Shown one piece after another: positions 9,046-15,806 of a stretch of 43,658 nt of DNA (position 1 is the stretch's first letter; the number at the start of each line of letters is the position of its first letter). The position numbers were made by a program, and so were the translations under genes. The stretch is from a virus: positions 1 to 43,658 of the IMG/VR virus record IMGVR_UViG_3300020056_001541. One strand, written 5' to 3'. The notes beneath the pieces are model-generated. The model had not been told where the DNA came from. It saw only the letters and a program-made list of their open reading frames with translations, and did no database searches.

Positions 9046-9449
9046 TGTCTATTAATTTAAACACTATTGCTGGCACTCTAAGACCAATAGGCAACAGAGT
9101 ATTAGTAAAAAATATGTTTTTCGGCGAACAAAAGACAGCCGGAGGACTAATCATTTCAGATGATGATGGTAAAACCCGTGGTATCTATCCACGCTGGGGA
9201 CAAGTTCATGGTAAAGGTCCCGATAATAAAGACGATTACGCTGTAGGCGATTGGGTGTTGGTAGAACACGGACGTTGGACACGAGGCGTAAAAATTGACG
9301 AAGGTGAAGGTGATCTAGAATTGCGTATGGTCGAAGCAGAAAGCATTCTTGCTTTTTCTAGTGAAAAACCTGAAGATGTCTTTATTGGTCAAGAATATTC
9401 AAACGGTGATACAGCTACTATTGATCCCAGCAGTTTTGTGAGAGCGTGA
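9045..9449 (+). CDS. GroES/gp31-like co-chaperonin
   Basis: This 134-residue protein has the GroES fold signature. An N-terminal strand reads LRPIGNRVLVKNMF. It is followed by a mobile-loop-like segment (EQKTAGGLIISDDDGKTRG) and a 'GxVxGKGP...Y.VGDWVLVEHGRW' core. T4 gp31 replaces host GroES so that GroEL can fold the major capsid protein gp23; the same role is likely here. The start at 9045 overlaps the upstream stop (TAATG), and its own stop overlaps the next start (TGATG), so translation is coupled. It is slightly longer than GroES (97 residues), in the gp31 direction (111 residues), with an extra acidic C-terminal tail. Confidence 0.8.
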   Translation: MSINLNTIAGTLRPIGNRVLVKNMFFGEQKTAGGLIISDDDGKTRGIYPRWGQVHGKGPDNKDDYAVGDWVLVEHGRWTRGVKIDEGEGDLELRMVEAESILAFSSEKPEDVFIGQEYSNGDTATIDPSSFVRA

Positions 9450-9808
9450 TGACAAATCCATTTGCAGATATTGAACGCTTTGGCTCGGCGTGTGATCAAG
9501 AGCCATCAGAAGCAAACTATGATATGTATCTCGGTCTTATTGCAGAAGAATACAATGAGCTTGCAGATGCTATAGCAGCAGATGACCGTGTAGAACAACT
9601 TGATGCACTGATTGACATTCTTGTTGTTACCATGGGTGCTATTCGAGCAGGTGGCTTTGATGGCGAAGGTGCGTGGAAAGAAGTAATGGATACTAACTTT
9701 GCTAAAATCAATCCAGAAACAGGCAAAGTAATCAAACGTGAAGATGGCAAAGTTCTAAAGCCAGAAGGATGGAAGGCTCCAGAACTTGCACAGTTTATAG
9801 GAGACTAA
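9449..9808 (+). CDS. MazG-like nucleotide pyrophosphohydrolase (PRA-PH/MazG fold)
   Basis: This 119-residue all-alpha NTP pyrophosphohydrolase-like protein has metal-binding motifs EEYNELADA (about residues 31-39) and, one helix later, EQLDALIDILVV. These correspond to EExxE and ExxD in the MazG/HisE superfamily. The C-terminus (NFAKINPETGKVIKREDGKV, then LKPEGW) is a typical extension in phage members. The family hydrolyses (d)NTPs to monophosphates; phage versions may recycle nucleotides or lower alarmone levels. ATG 9449 is preferred over GTG 9446 because it forms a TGATG overlap with the co-chaperonin stop. A second MazG-like gene lies at 11899. Confidence 0.75.
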   Translation: MTNPFADIERFGSACDQEPSEANYDMYLGLIAEEYNELADAIAADDRVEQLDALIDILVVTMGAIRAGGFDGEGAWKEVMDTNFAKINPETGKVIKREDGKVLKPEGWKAPELAQFIGD

Positions 9809-9809
9809 T

Positions 9810-10478
9810 ATGGAACGAACTATTGAAAGAGCTGGTTATGACGAAGGTCTTAGGCAGTTCATGCTTAACATGTATAACCACACAGCAGCTGGTCTTGCTG
9901 TAAGTGGCGCTGTTGCACTTGTAACTATATGGAGTGGCTTGATATGGAGTATTTTACCATTCATGTGGATTTTTGCAATTGCTCCTCTTGGTTTAATTTT
10001 ATTATACAGTTTTGCAGGTCAAAACTGGGGATATGAAACTCTGCGTAATTTTTACTACGCATTTACAGCAATTATGGGAGTAGGGTTATCTCCACTGTTT
10101 TTGATTTATACAGGCGAAAGTGTAGCACAAGTTTTCTTTATTACGGCTGCAACATTTTTATCTGCTAGTCTATGGGGATATACAACCAAACGTGACCTAC
10201 AAGGGTTTGGACACTTCTTAATAATGGGCCTTATAGGTATAATTATTGCAATGGTAGTAAATATCTTCTTGCAAAGCAGTGCAGTGCAGTTCGCAATCAG
10301 TATAATTGGTGTATTGATTTTTACAGGACTTACTGCATGGGATACGCAAAATGCAAAAGGCATTTATTACTCACACGGAAATGACCCACGTTATGGTATC
10401 CAATTTGCATTGAGCCTATACCTAAACTTTATCAATCTCTTCCAAATGCTGCTAAGCCTGTTAGGCAATAGGGAGTAG
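9810..10478 (+). CDS. Bax inhibitor-1 family membrane protein (YbhL/YccA type)
   Basis: This 222-residue polytopic membrane protein has about seven hydrophobic segments. The N-terminus (AGYDEGLRQFMLNMYNH) is typical of bacterial, particularly alphaproteobacterial, BI-1 proteins. The C-terminus carries the family signature TAWDTQ and the ending LSLYLNFINLFQMLLSLLGN. The family (TMBIM/UPF0005) forms pH-sensitive Ca2+ leak channels. In E. coli, YccA inhibits FtsH and YbhL is uncharacterised. In a phage it may modulate host membrane proteostasis or delay cell death. It starts one base after the MazG-like stop and is followed by a late promoter. Full length and intact motifs argue it is functional and acquired from a host. 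Confidence 0.85.
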   Translation: MERTIERAGYDEGLRQFMLNMYNHTAAGLAVSGAVALVTIWSGLIWSILPFMWIFAIAPLGLILLYSFAGQNWGYETLRNFYYAFTAIMGVGLSPLFLIYTGESVAQVFFITAATFLSASLWGYTTKRDLQGFGHFLIMGLIGIIIAMVVNIFLQSSAVQFAISIIGVLIFTGLTAWDTQNAKGIYYSHGNDPRYGIQFALSLYLNFINLFQMLLSLLGNRE

Positions 10479-10485
10479 ATAAATA
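10478..10485 (+). promoter_or_regulatory. T4-type late promoter (GATAAATA)
   Basis: GATAAATA overlaps the last base of the Bax inhibitor stop codon and lies 17 bases before the GTG at 10503, with AAAGGAG between. Confidence 0.65.
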
Positions 10486-10502
10486 CACTAAAGGAGACTG
10501 CC

Positions 10503-11120
10503 GTGAATAAATCTGACATCAAAAAAGCTATAATTAGAAGCCAGCACTGTCAACGGAATTGGGATTTATCAAAAGAGATTCCCGAAGACGATTTAGAATT
10601 AATTAAAACGGCAGTCACCGAGTGTCCGAGCAAACAAAATGTTGCTTATTACACAGTGCATTTTATTACTGATCGAAACCAGATTGAAGAAATTTACAAT
10701 TCAACAGATGGTTTTGTGGTAAACTTTCAAAGCAATGCAACTGTAACCAACAGTCAAGTGTTAGCAAATCTTCTTTTGGTTTTTACTGACAGTGAAGAAG
10801 AACCAATGGAAAACATAATTGGTGATAGATTTGTTCCCAGCAAATTTATTGAAACAGAAGAAGACATGCTCAAAGACAAACACATGGCAGTAGGCATAGG
10901 AGCAGGTTTTGCAAACATTACAGCAAGTATGCTTGGTTACAGCACAGGTTGCTGTGCATGTTTTGATCCTACTGCTGTGCAAAAAGTTTTAAACACAGAC
11001 AAGCATGTTCACCTTCTTATGGGCATAGGTTTTAAAGATGAAGCTAGACCTAGAAGAGAACACCATGTTGAAGATTTCGTTTTCCCTACAAAAAAGAAAC
11101 AGCAAATCCAAGTAAAATGA
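10503..11120 (+). CDS. Nitroreductase-family flavoprotein
   Basis: This 205-residue protein has nitroreductase traits. An N-terminal 'IIRSQHCQRNWD' replaces the usual 'RRS.R.f' FMN-phosphate motif, followed by a 'ECPSKQNVAYYTVHFI' segment like the family's 'APS..N.QPW.f..i'. A central helix (AVGIGAGFANITASMLGYST) resembles 'a..i..qnl.laA...GLgtcwi', and the end of the core has LLMGIGFKDE. These enzymes are FMN-dependent NAD(P)H oxidoreductases. The start is GTG (10503), chosen because GGAG lies eight bases upstream and no ATG fits. The Cys-rich CCACF near residue 147 is unusual. It could serve redox or nitro/quinone detoxification; the substrate is unknown. Confidence 0.7.
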   Translation: MNKSDIKKAIIRSQHCQRNWDLSKEIPEDDLELIKTAVTECPSKQNVAYYTVHFITDRNQIEEIYNSTDGFVVNFQSNATVTNSQVLANLLLVFTDSEEEPMENIIGDRFVPSKFIETEEDMLKDKHMAVGIGAGFANITASMLGYSTGCCACFDPTAVQKVLNTDKHVHLLMGIGFKDEARPRREHHVEDFVFPTKKKQQIQVK

Positions 11121-11133
11121 ATACACATTTAGG

Positions 11134-11161
11134 TTGACAATTTTTATAAGATTGTTATAAT
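11134..11161 (+). promoter_or_regulatory. Sigma70-type promoter with extended -10
   Basis: TTGACA (11134-11139), a 16-base spacer and TATAAT (11156-11161) are perfect hexamers. A TG at 11153-11154 gives an extended -10. It drives the exonuclease/clamp-loader/thymidylate operon and would be read by unmodified host RNA polymerase, as expected for early or middle expression. Confidence 0.85.
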
Positions 11162-11189
11162 AAAGTATCATTTAAACACGGAGTAGAAT

Positions 11190-11720
11190 ATGGCCATTCA
11201 CGGCATGATTGATCTAGAAACACTAGACGTAACACCCAACGCCTGTGTGCTTACTGTAGGTGGTGTAAAATTTGACCCTTTCAACGATACTGAACCGCAC
11301 AGCGAATTCTACTATAAACTTGATTTGGATGCTCAAAACAGTCGTAAGGTTAACGACAGCACTATTGCATGGTGGAGCACTCAAGATCAAAAAGTTCAAG
11401 ACGAAGCATTTAGTGAAGAAGGTAGGACTCATCCTAAAGAGTTTTTAGAACATTTACCTAAATGGATGGTAGGCGTAGATGTGCTGTGGGGCCACGGCTA
11501 TGGTTTTGACATTACAATTATAGAAGATATGCTAAGGTATTATGCAAAACCAATTCCTTGGCAGTTTTGGCAAGTGCGTGACAGCAGAACATTATTTGCA
11601 TTAGCAAAAACGGATCCACGCAAAGCAATGCAGAGTGATTTGCACAATGCACTAGCAGACGCATACTTCCAAGCAAAAGGTGTGCAAATGGTTTATAAAG
11701 AATTAGGAGTAACAAAATGA
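11190..11720 (+). CDS. dexA: DEDD-type 3'-5' exonuclease (DexA-like)
   Basis: This 176-residue protein begins with the Exo I motif in HGMIDLETLD (acidic D8 and E10). A middle aspartate lies in GYGFDITII, and the C-terminal HNALADAYFQA matches the DEDDh Exo III motif (H..L.DA). The family includes T4 DexA and the Rv2179c-like nucleases, which trim 3' ends of DNA or RNA. T4 DexA is 227 residues, so this is a shorter version. The gene heads the operon downstream of the strongest sigma70 promoter in the window, so it is likely made early. The stop overlaps the next ATG (ATGA). The symbol is by family resemblance; an exoribonuclease activity cannot be excluded. Confidence 0.7.
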   Translation: MAIHGMIDLETLDVTPNACVLTVGGVKFDPFNDTEPHSEFYYKLDLDAQNSRKVNDSTIAWWSTQDQKVQDEAFSEEGRTHPKEFLEHLPKWMVGVDVLWGHGYGFDITIIEDMLRYYAKPIPWQFWQVRDSRTLFALAKTDPRKAMQSDLHNALADAYFQAKGVQMVYKELGVTK

Positions 11721-11896
11721 CAGATGGTCCATTTAAATCAGTGTTTGACGCTGACACAGACGGAGTAGTGCGTAGGGAAATTGTAACCTATCGTATAAAA
11801 AATGGTATTATGGTAAAAGAAGAAGCAAGTCGTGATTACTACAAATCAGGTGACTATCACGATGCACAAAACAGCAAACCGCTGGTAGCGAGGTAA
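11717..11896 (+). CDS. Conserved 59-aa phage protein
   Basis: This short gene starts inside an ATGA overlap with the exonuclease stop and ends two bases before the MazG-like start, so it fills the gap exactly. The protein reads MTDGPFKSVFDADTDGVVRR, then a basic middle part and SGDYHDAQNSKPL near the end. I recognise the pattern MT.GPFK.VFD..G...R.EI.TY...NG as a recurrent small protein in marine T4-like phages of unknown function. It is a soluble mixed alpha/beta protein with no Cys and no hydrophobic helix. Confidence 0.65.
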   Translation: MTDGPFKSVFDADTDGVVRREIVTYRIKNGIMVKEEASRDYYKSGDYHDAQNSKPLVAR

Positions 11897-11898
11897 AA

Positions 11899-12177
11899 AT
11901 GGACAATAGTCCTATAAATCATTTGCAGCAACTTATGACAATCACCATGGAAGAGTGTGGTGAATTGACTCAACGTTGCAGCAAAATCATGCGCAAATAC
12001 GAAAACATTGAAGATATAGAAGAAGAACAACGTGTCAAACTAGTTGAAGAACTAGGAGATGTCTTTTGTATGATGGAACTAATTGTAGAACATAATCTAA
12101 CCGACTGGCGAGAACTACAAGATCGTGCAGACGTAAAACTAGAAAAACTTGCTACCTGGAGCACTCTAGTAGGATGA
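11899..12177 (+). CDS. MazG-like NTP pyrophosphohydrolase domain protein
   Basis: This 92-residue four-helix-type protein has the paired acidic motifs of the MazG superfamily: EECGELTQRCSK (about residues 14-25) and EELGDVFCMMEL (about 47-58), i.e. EExxE and ELxD. It is a minimal, single-domain form; E. coli MazG has two domains and 263 residues. Enzymes of this fold convert (d)NTPs to (d)NMPs and pyrophosphate. In this operon, with DHFR and ThyA downstream, a dNTP-pool role is likely. It starts two bases after the previous gene and overlaps the next one by ATGA. It differs in sequence from the 9449 MazG-like protein and is not a recent duplicate. Confidence 0.75.
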   Translation: MDNSPINHLQQLMTITMEECGELTQRCSKIMRKYENIEDIEEEQRVKLVEELGDVFCMMELIVEHNLTDWRELQDRADVKLEKLATWSTLVG

Positions 12178-12383
12178 GTGGACAGCGGCGTTGGCTGAAA
12201 CTGTGGGCAAGAACTGTTGGGATGCCGATTGGTATAACAGACGATGACAAACCTGAGTTTTTGCCTATATCACAAGAAGATGTAAAACGTGCTTTGGCAT
12301 TTAGAACTTTCTGGATTGTCTTGCATATTGTTACATGTTGTGCTATTATAGCTGGTAATGGAAGAACCTTAGGAATTTGGTAA
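12174..12383 (+). CDS. Small membrane protein, unknown function
   Basis: This 69-residue protein has a basic N-terminal half (MSGQRRWLKLWARTVGMPIG). A single hydrophobic segment at about residues 43-61 (FRTFWIVLHIVTCCAIIAG) is probably membrane-spanning. The start overlaps the stop of the MazG-like gene (ATGA), and the next gene begins nine bases after its stop. Comparable small membrane proteins stand next to the clamp loader in other marine T4-like phages, but I do not know a function. Confidence 0.6.
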   Translation: MSGQRRWLKLWARTVGMPIGITDDDKPEFLPISQEDVKRALAFRTFWIVLHIVTCCAIIAGNGRTLGIW

Positions 12384-12391
12384 TACAAACG

Positions 12392-12568
12392 ATGACTAAT
12401 CTACGTAAAAAAAGGCTACTTTTATTAGCAAGACACGGTGGCGATCACAAACGGTGGTATAGCCAATATCTAAAATTACAACGCAAGGGGTTAATTACTT
12501 GGCAATTAGGATTCGCTGCACTTACAGATGATGGCGCAATTGAATTATTTGAATTGGAAAAAGAATGA
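12392..12568 (+). CDS. Small conserved hypothetical protein upstream of the clamp loader
   Basis: The protein has 58 residues from ATG 12392; an in-frame TTG at 12377 would give 63 but overlaps the previous gene's end without a ribosome site. It is strongly basic at the N-terminus (TNLRKKRLLLLARHGGDHKR) and ends acidic (IELFELEKE). It resembles a small helical domain with Trp and Tyr. The stop overlaps the clamp-loader start (ATGA), so it is translationally coupled to gp44. Function is unknown to me. Confidence 0.55.
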   Translation: MTNLRKKRLLLLARHGGDHKRWYSQYLKLQRKGLITWQLGFAALTDDGAIELFELEKE

Positions 12569-13479
12569 AAGAACTATGGGTAGAAAAGTATCGTCCAAAG
12601 ACAGTGGACGGTTATGTATTTAGAGATGATGCGCAAAGGAGCCAAGTAAATACGTGGATCAAGGAAAAGACCATTCCGCATTTGTTGTTCAGCGGCAACG
12701 CAGGAATCGGAAAAACGACACTCGCAAAGCTACTCTTCAACGAGCTAGAAATAAACGACTTAGACATCTTGGAAATAAACGCAAGTCGAACAAACTCCGT
12801 AGATGATGTGCGTGACAAGATTATTGCATTTGTGCAAATGATTCCATTTGGTGACTTTAAGGTCGTGCTGCTGGATGAGGCAGATTACTTGTCGCCAAAC
12901 GCACAGGCAGCATTACGTGGTGTTATGGAAGAATATCACAGCACAGCAAGATTTATTTTAACGTGTAATTATCCAAACAGAATTATTCCAGCGATCCACA
13001 GTAGATGTCAAGGCTTCCACATTGCAAAAATTGATCAAACTGAGTTTACTGCTCGTGTCGCTGAAATCCTTATCACAGAAGGTGTTACTCCAGACTTGGA
13101 TACGCTTGACACCTATGTAAAAGCCACATATCCGGACTTGCGCAAATGTATAAATATGGTGCAGATGAACAGTGTAGACGGTAACCTTGTATCACCCCAA
13201 GAGGGCGATAGCGGTGAAGCTGACTGGAAACTTGATATGGTTGAACTGTTCAAAGCAGGCAAAATCCACGATGCACGTAAGTTATTGTGTGGCACTGTGC
13301 GAGCAGAAGAGATGGAAGAAATTTATCGTTGGCTTTATGACAATATTGAATTGTTCGGAACAGACGAACAACAAGACCAAGCAGTGCTAATTATAAAGCA
13401 AGGACTGGTAGATCATACTTTGGTTGTAGATCCAGAGATCAATCTAGCAGCGACATTAATTAAATTAGGGGCATTATAA
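12565..13479 (+). CDS. 44: gp44-like sliding-clamp loader ATPase
   Basis: This 304-residue AAA+ protein of the RFC/gp44 family starts with the typical LWVEKYRPKTVDGYV. It carries Walker A GNAGIGKTT (residues 44-52), Walker B LLDEAD (102-107) and the clamp-loader SRC motif (146-148) that reaches across to a neighbouring ATP site. T4 gp44 (319 residues) forms a 4:1 complex with gp62 and loads the gp45 clamp at primer-template junctions. The clamp gene is at 42693 and the polymerase at 36535; gp62 is not in this window. The start is fixed by ATGA overlap with the preceding gene. It lies in the operon of the 11134 promoter. Confidence 0.92.
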   Translation: MKELWVEKYRPKTVDGYVFRDDAQRSQVNTWIKEKTIPHLLFSGNAGIGKTTLAKLLFNELEINDLDILEINASRTNSVDDVRDKIIAFVQMIPFGDFKVVLLDEADYLSPNAQAALRGVMEEYHSTARFILTCNYPNRIIPAIHSRCQGFHIAKIDQTEFTARVAEILITEGVTPDLDTLDTYVKATYPDLRKCINMVQMNSVDGNLVSPQEGDSGEADWKLDMVELFKAGKIHDARKLLCGTVRAEEMEEIYRWLYDNIELFGTDEQQDQAVLIIKQGLVDHTLVVDPEINLAATLIKLGAL

Positions 13480-13574
13480 TGTTAAAAAAACTTTTTGGAT
13501 ATATTCCAATTTTTATGAATGATTCAAGCAAGCATAGACAATACACATTGATGTATGAGGATCTTTGCCAGTGA
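13479..13574 (+). CDS. 31-residue small protein, doubly coupled
   Basis: This tiny frame starts inside the clamp-loader stop (TAATG) and ends inside the next start (GTGA at 13571-13574), so it bridges the two genes without spare bases. The product (MLKKLFGYIPIF, then [19 protein letters not shown]) has a hydrophobic, basic N-terminus and polar C-terminus. It could be a real microprotein or a device that couples translation from gp44 to the nucleosidase. gp62 is usually encoded next to gp44, but 31 residues is far too short for it (187 in T4). Without conservation data it remains tentative. Confidence 0.4.
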   Translation: MLKKLFGYIPIFMNDSSKHRQYTLMYEDLCQ

Positions 13575-14152
13575 ATTGGGTAATCGTTGCATTAGAAGGC
13601 GAACTTGATAAAGATACTTTCCATGCAAAACGTCCAGATGTAAGCTGGCAAATTGAATATTGTGGGGTTGGAAAAGTAAACGCAGCAATTACAGCATGCC
13701 GTCTTGCTGCAATATCCGGCGTGCAACAAATTGTCAATTATGGAACAGCAGGTATTGTTAGCTACAAAACAATAGTATCTCAATTAGTAGAACCAGATGT
13801 AATTATCCAAAGAGATATGCTGACAGAGCCTCAAGCACCAAGGGGGACTACACCATTTGAAGATGGTGATACAGCAGGGCCTATCTTGATGGATACCAAT
13901 ACTAATATAACACTAGGCACAGGTGACAGTTTTGTTATGGAAAACGATCCGTGGTTTGAGTATGCGAATATCGATCTGGTTGATATGGAAGGCTATGCAA
14001 TTGCTAAAGCATGTAAATTAAACAACATCAAGTTTTCGTGCTGGAAATATGTAAGCGATTTTGCCGACTCTAATGCAGCGGAAGAATGGCAGAAAAATAT
14101 AAACAATGGCGCAAACCTGTTTATGGAGAAATTGAATGACATATATAGTTAA
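13571..14152 (+). CDS. MTA/SAH nucleosidase-like (PNP/UDP superfamily) enzyme
   Basis: This 193-residue protein has the fold of purine-nucleoside phosphorylase/MTAN enzymes. A '[17 protein letters not shown]' loop precedes 'VNYGTAGIV' (substrate ribose site). [14 protein letters not shown] supplies the ME pair that contacts the ribose, and [15 protein letters not shown] carries the catalytic Asp. MTA/SAH nucleosidases cleave the glycosidic bond of 5'-methylthioadenosine or S-adenosylhomocysteine, relieving product inhibition of methyltransferases. A GTG start at 13571 is preferred over TTG 13565 because GAGG lies nine bases upstream and GTGA overlaps the previous stop. It is shorter than E. 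coli MTAN (232), so substrate choice is uncertain. Confidence 0.65.
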   Translation: MNWVIVALEGELDKDTFHAKRPDVSWQIEYCGVGKVNAAITACRLAAISGVQQIVNYGTAGIVSYKTIVSQLVEPDVIIQRDMLTEPQAPRGTTPFEDGDTAGPILMDTNTNITLGTGDSFVMENDPWFEYANIDLVDMEGYAIAKACKLNNIKFSCWKYVSDFADSNAAEEWQKNINNGANLFMEKLNDIYS

Positions 14153-14477
14153 TGACTCGTGTATTAAATGCAAGCACATGGATTGTGTCGAAGTTTGTCC
14201 GGTTGATTGTTTTTATGAGGGCGAAAACATGCTGGTTATTAATCCAATAGAGTGCATTGATTGTGGAGTATGCGAACCAGAATGCCCAGCGGATGCAATC
14301 CATCCGGAAACTGCCGCAGGAGCGGATAAGTGGGTTGAGTTCAATCAAAAATGGGCAGACATTTGGCCTAATATTACTTTAATGCGTCCAGAAGACGTTC
14401 CAAGCGATGCAGAAAAATGGCATGGGGTAAAAGGCAAAATGGAATATTTTAGCGAGGAGCCAGGCAAAGGTGATTAG
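14136..14477 (+). CDS. fdxA: 7Fe ferredoxin, FdxA type
   Basis: This 113-residue protein matches alphaproteobacterial FdxA over its whole length. Cys9, Cys17 and Cys50 fit the [3Fe-4S] ligands, and Cys21, Cys40, Cys43 and Cys46 fit the [4Fe-4S] ligands, offset by one from Azotobacter FdI. Cys12 and Cys25 are the usual extra cysteines. The motif [15 protein letters not shown] and the C-terminal IWPNIT are hallmarks of the family. It carries low-potential electrons. The gene overlaps the nucleosidase by 17 bases and the DHFR start by 8. A cognate reductase is encoded two genes later (15803). Its close host likeness suggests acquisition from an alphaproteobacterium. Confidence 0.9.
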   Translation: MTYIVNDSCIKCKHMDCVEVCPVDCFYEGENMLVINPIECIDCGVCEPECPADAIHPETAAGADKWVEFNQKWADIWPNITLMRPEDVPSDAEKWHGVKGKMEYFSEEPGKGD

Positions 14478-14943
14478 AGCAATATTAGCATGTGATGACA
14501 ACTGGGGTATAGGAAAAAACGGAACATTGCCATGGCCGCATAACCCATCAGACCAAAAATGGTTTAAAGAATGCACAGTGGATAGCACTGTGGTAATGGG
14601 CAAAACAACTTGGGATGACCCCGATATGCCAAAGCCATTGCCTAAAAGAAAAAATGTTGTAGTAACATCAACCGATGCACCTGGTGCTCATATTGTAACT
14701 GATTTAATATCTGCAAAGAAAATGCTGCCCCAGATGGATTTAGAACAAGATGTATGGATCATTGGCGGAGCAAGACTGGTGTCTAGTTTATTAGCTTATA
14801 TAGATGAGTTTTGGTTAAGCAGAATACCAGGAACATATGATTGTGATACATTTCTTCCAAAAGATTTAATCGAAACATCTTTTTATTTGCACTTATCAGA
14901 GAAAAAAGATGGCGTGTATATTGAAAAATGGAGAGCATATTGA
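14470..14943 (+). CDS. folA: Dihydrofolate reductase
   Basis: This 157-residue DHFR has the N-terminal '[20 protein letters not shown]' (Met20-loop region, W in GxxGxxxxLPW). It also has a [10 protein letters not shown] helix equivalent to 'VMGR.TWES' and WIIGGARLV for the 'I.GG..iy' NADPH site. It regenerates tetrahydrofolate after thymidylate synthase turns methylene-THF into DHF, and the thyA gene follows directly. The start is GTG 14470, overlapping the ferredoxin stop; there is no ATG option upstream of the conserved residues. The stop TGA overlaps the TTG at 14940. The length is typical (E. coli 159). Confidence 0.88.
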   Translation: MIRAILACDDNWGIGKNGTLPWPHNPSDQKWFKECTVDSTVVMGKTTWDDPDMPKPLPKRKNVVVTSTDAPGAHIVTDLISAKKMLPQMDLEQDVWIIGGARLVSSLLAYIDEFWLSRIPGTYDCDTFLPKDLIETSFYLHLSEKKDGVYIEKWRAY

Positions 14944-15806
14944 AACAGTATTTGAATGCCCTTGACCATATAATGGCATTTGGCAAAGATAGAGACGACA
15001 GAACCGGAGTAGGAACCAAAGGTGTATTTGGTTATCAAATGAGATTTGATCTGCGTAAGGAGTTTCCTGCTGTTACAACTAAAAAATTAGCATGGAAAAG
15101 TGTTGTAAGCGAATTACTATGGATGCTAGAAGGATCAAGTGACGAGCGAAGACTAGCAGAAATACAGTATGGCGATACAGTAGAAAACCTTATTGGGAAA
15201 ACTACAATATGGACAGCAAATGCAGACAAACAAGCCAAAGAGCTGGGTTATACCAATACAGATACAATAAAAGATCTCGGTCCAGTATATGGACACCAGT
15301 GGCGTTCTTGGGATGCACAACTAGGATATGTAGATCAGATAGCAAGATTACTTGAAGGATTGCACTATGATCCATATGGACGAAGACATATAGTAAGTGC
15401 ATGGAATGCAGATAGAGTAGACGTAATGGCTTTACCGCCTTGTCATACCATGTTCCAAATGCATGTGTCAGGTGATGAATTAAGTTGTCAACTATATCAA
15501 CGCAGTGCAGATATGTTTTTAGGTGTGCCATTTAATATTGCTAGTTATAGTTTGCTTACACATATTATTGCACAAATTGCAGGATTTAAAGTTGGTGAAT
15601 TTATTTGGACTGGCGGTGATTGTCACATTTATAAAAATCATATGGATCAGGTTGAAGAACAACTTACACGCAAGCCTTTGAAAGGTCCAACCTTACAAAT
15701 GCCTGCTTTTAGCAATTTAGAAGATGTTAAAAACACAAAACCGGAAGATTACAAACTTTTAAATTATTATCCTATGGATAGTATAAAGGCGCCTATGGCA
15801 GTATGA
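14928..15806 (+). CDS. thyA: Thymidylate synthase (ThyA)
   Basis: This enzyme makes dTMP from dUMP with methylene-THF. It shows DRTGVGTKGVFGYQMRF near the N-terminus, catalytic Cys172 in LPPCHTMFQ, QRSADMFLGVPFNIASY for dUMP binding, and GDCHIYKNH. Length 292 from ATG 14928 compares with 264 for E. coli. A TTG at 14940 may be the true start. It forms a TTGA overlap with the DHFR stop, has GAGAG/GGAG just upstream, and gives the canonical beginning '(M)KQYL'. The pairing with DHFR is the classic phage dTMP cycle. The end overlaps the reductase start by four bases. Confidence 0.95.
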   Translation: MESILKQYLNALDHIMAFGKDRDDRTGVGTKGVFGYQMRFDLRKEFPAVTTKKLAWKSVVSELLWMLEGSSDERRLAEIQYGDTVENLIGKTTIWTANADKQAKELGYTNTDTIKDLGPVYGHQWRSWDAQLGYVDQIARLLEGLHYDPYGRRHIVSAWNADRVDVMALPPCHTMFQMHVSGDELSCQLYQRSADMFLGVPFNIASYSLLTHIIAQIAGFKVGEFIWTGGDCHIYKNHMDQVEEQLTRKPLKGPTLQMPAFSNLEDVKNTKPEDYKLLNYYPMDSIKAPMAV

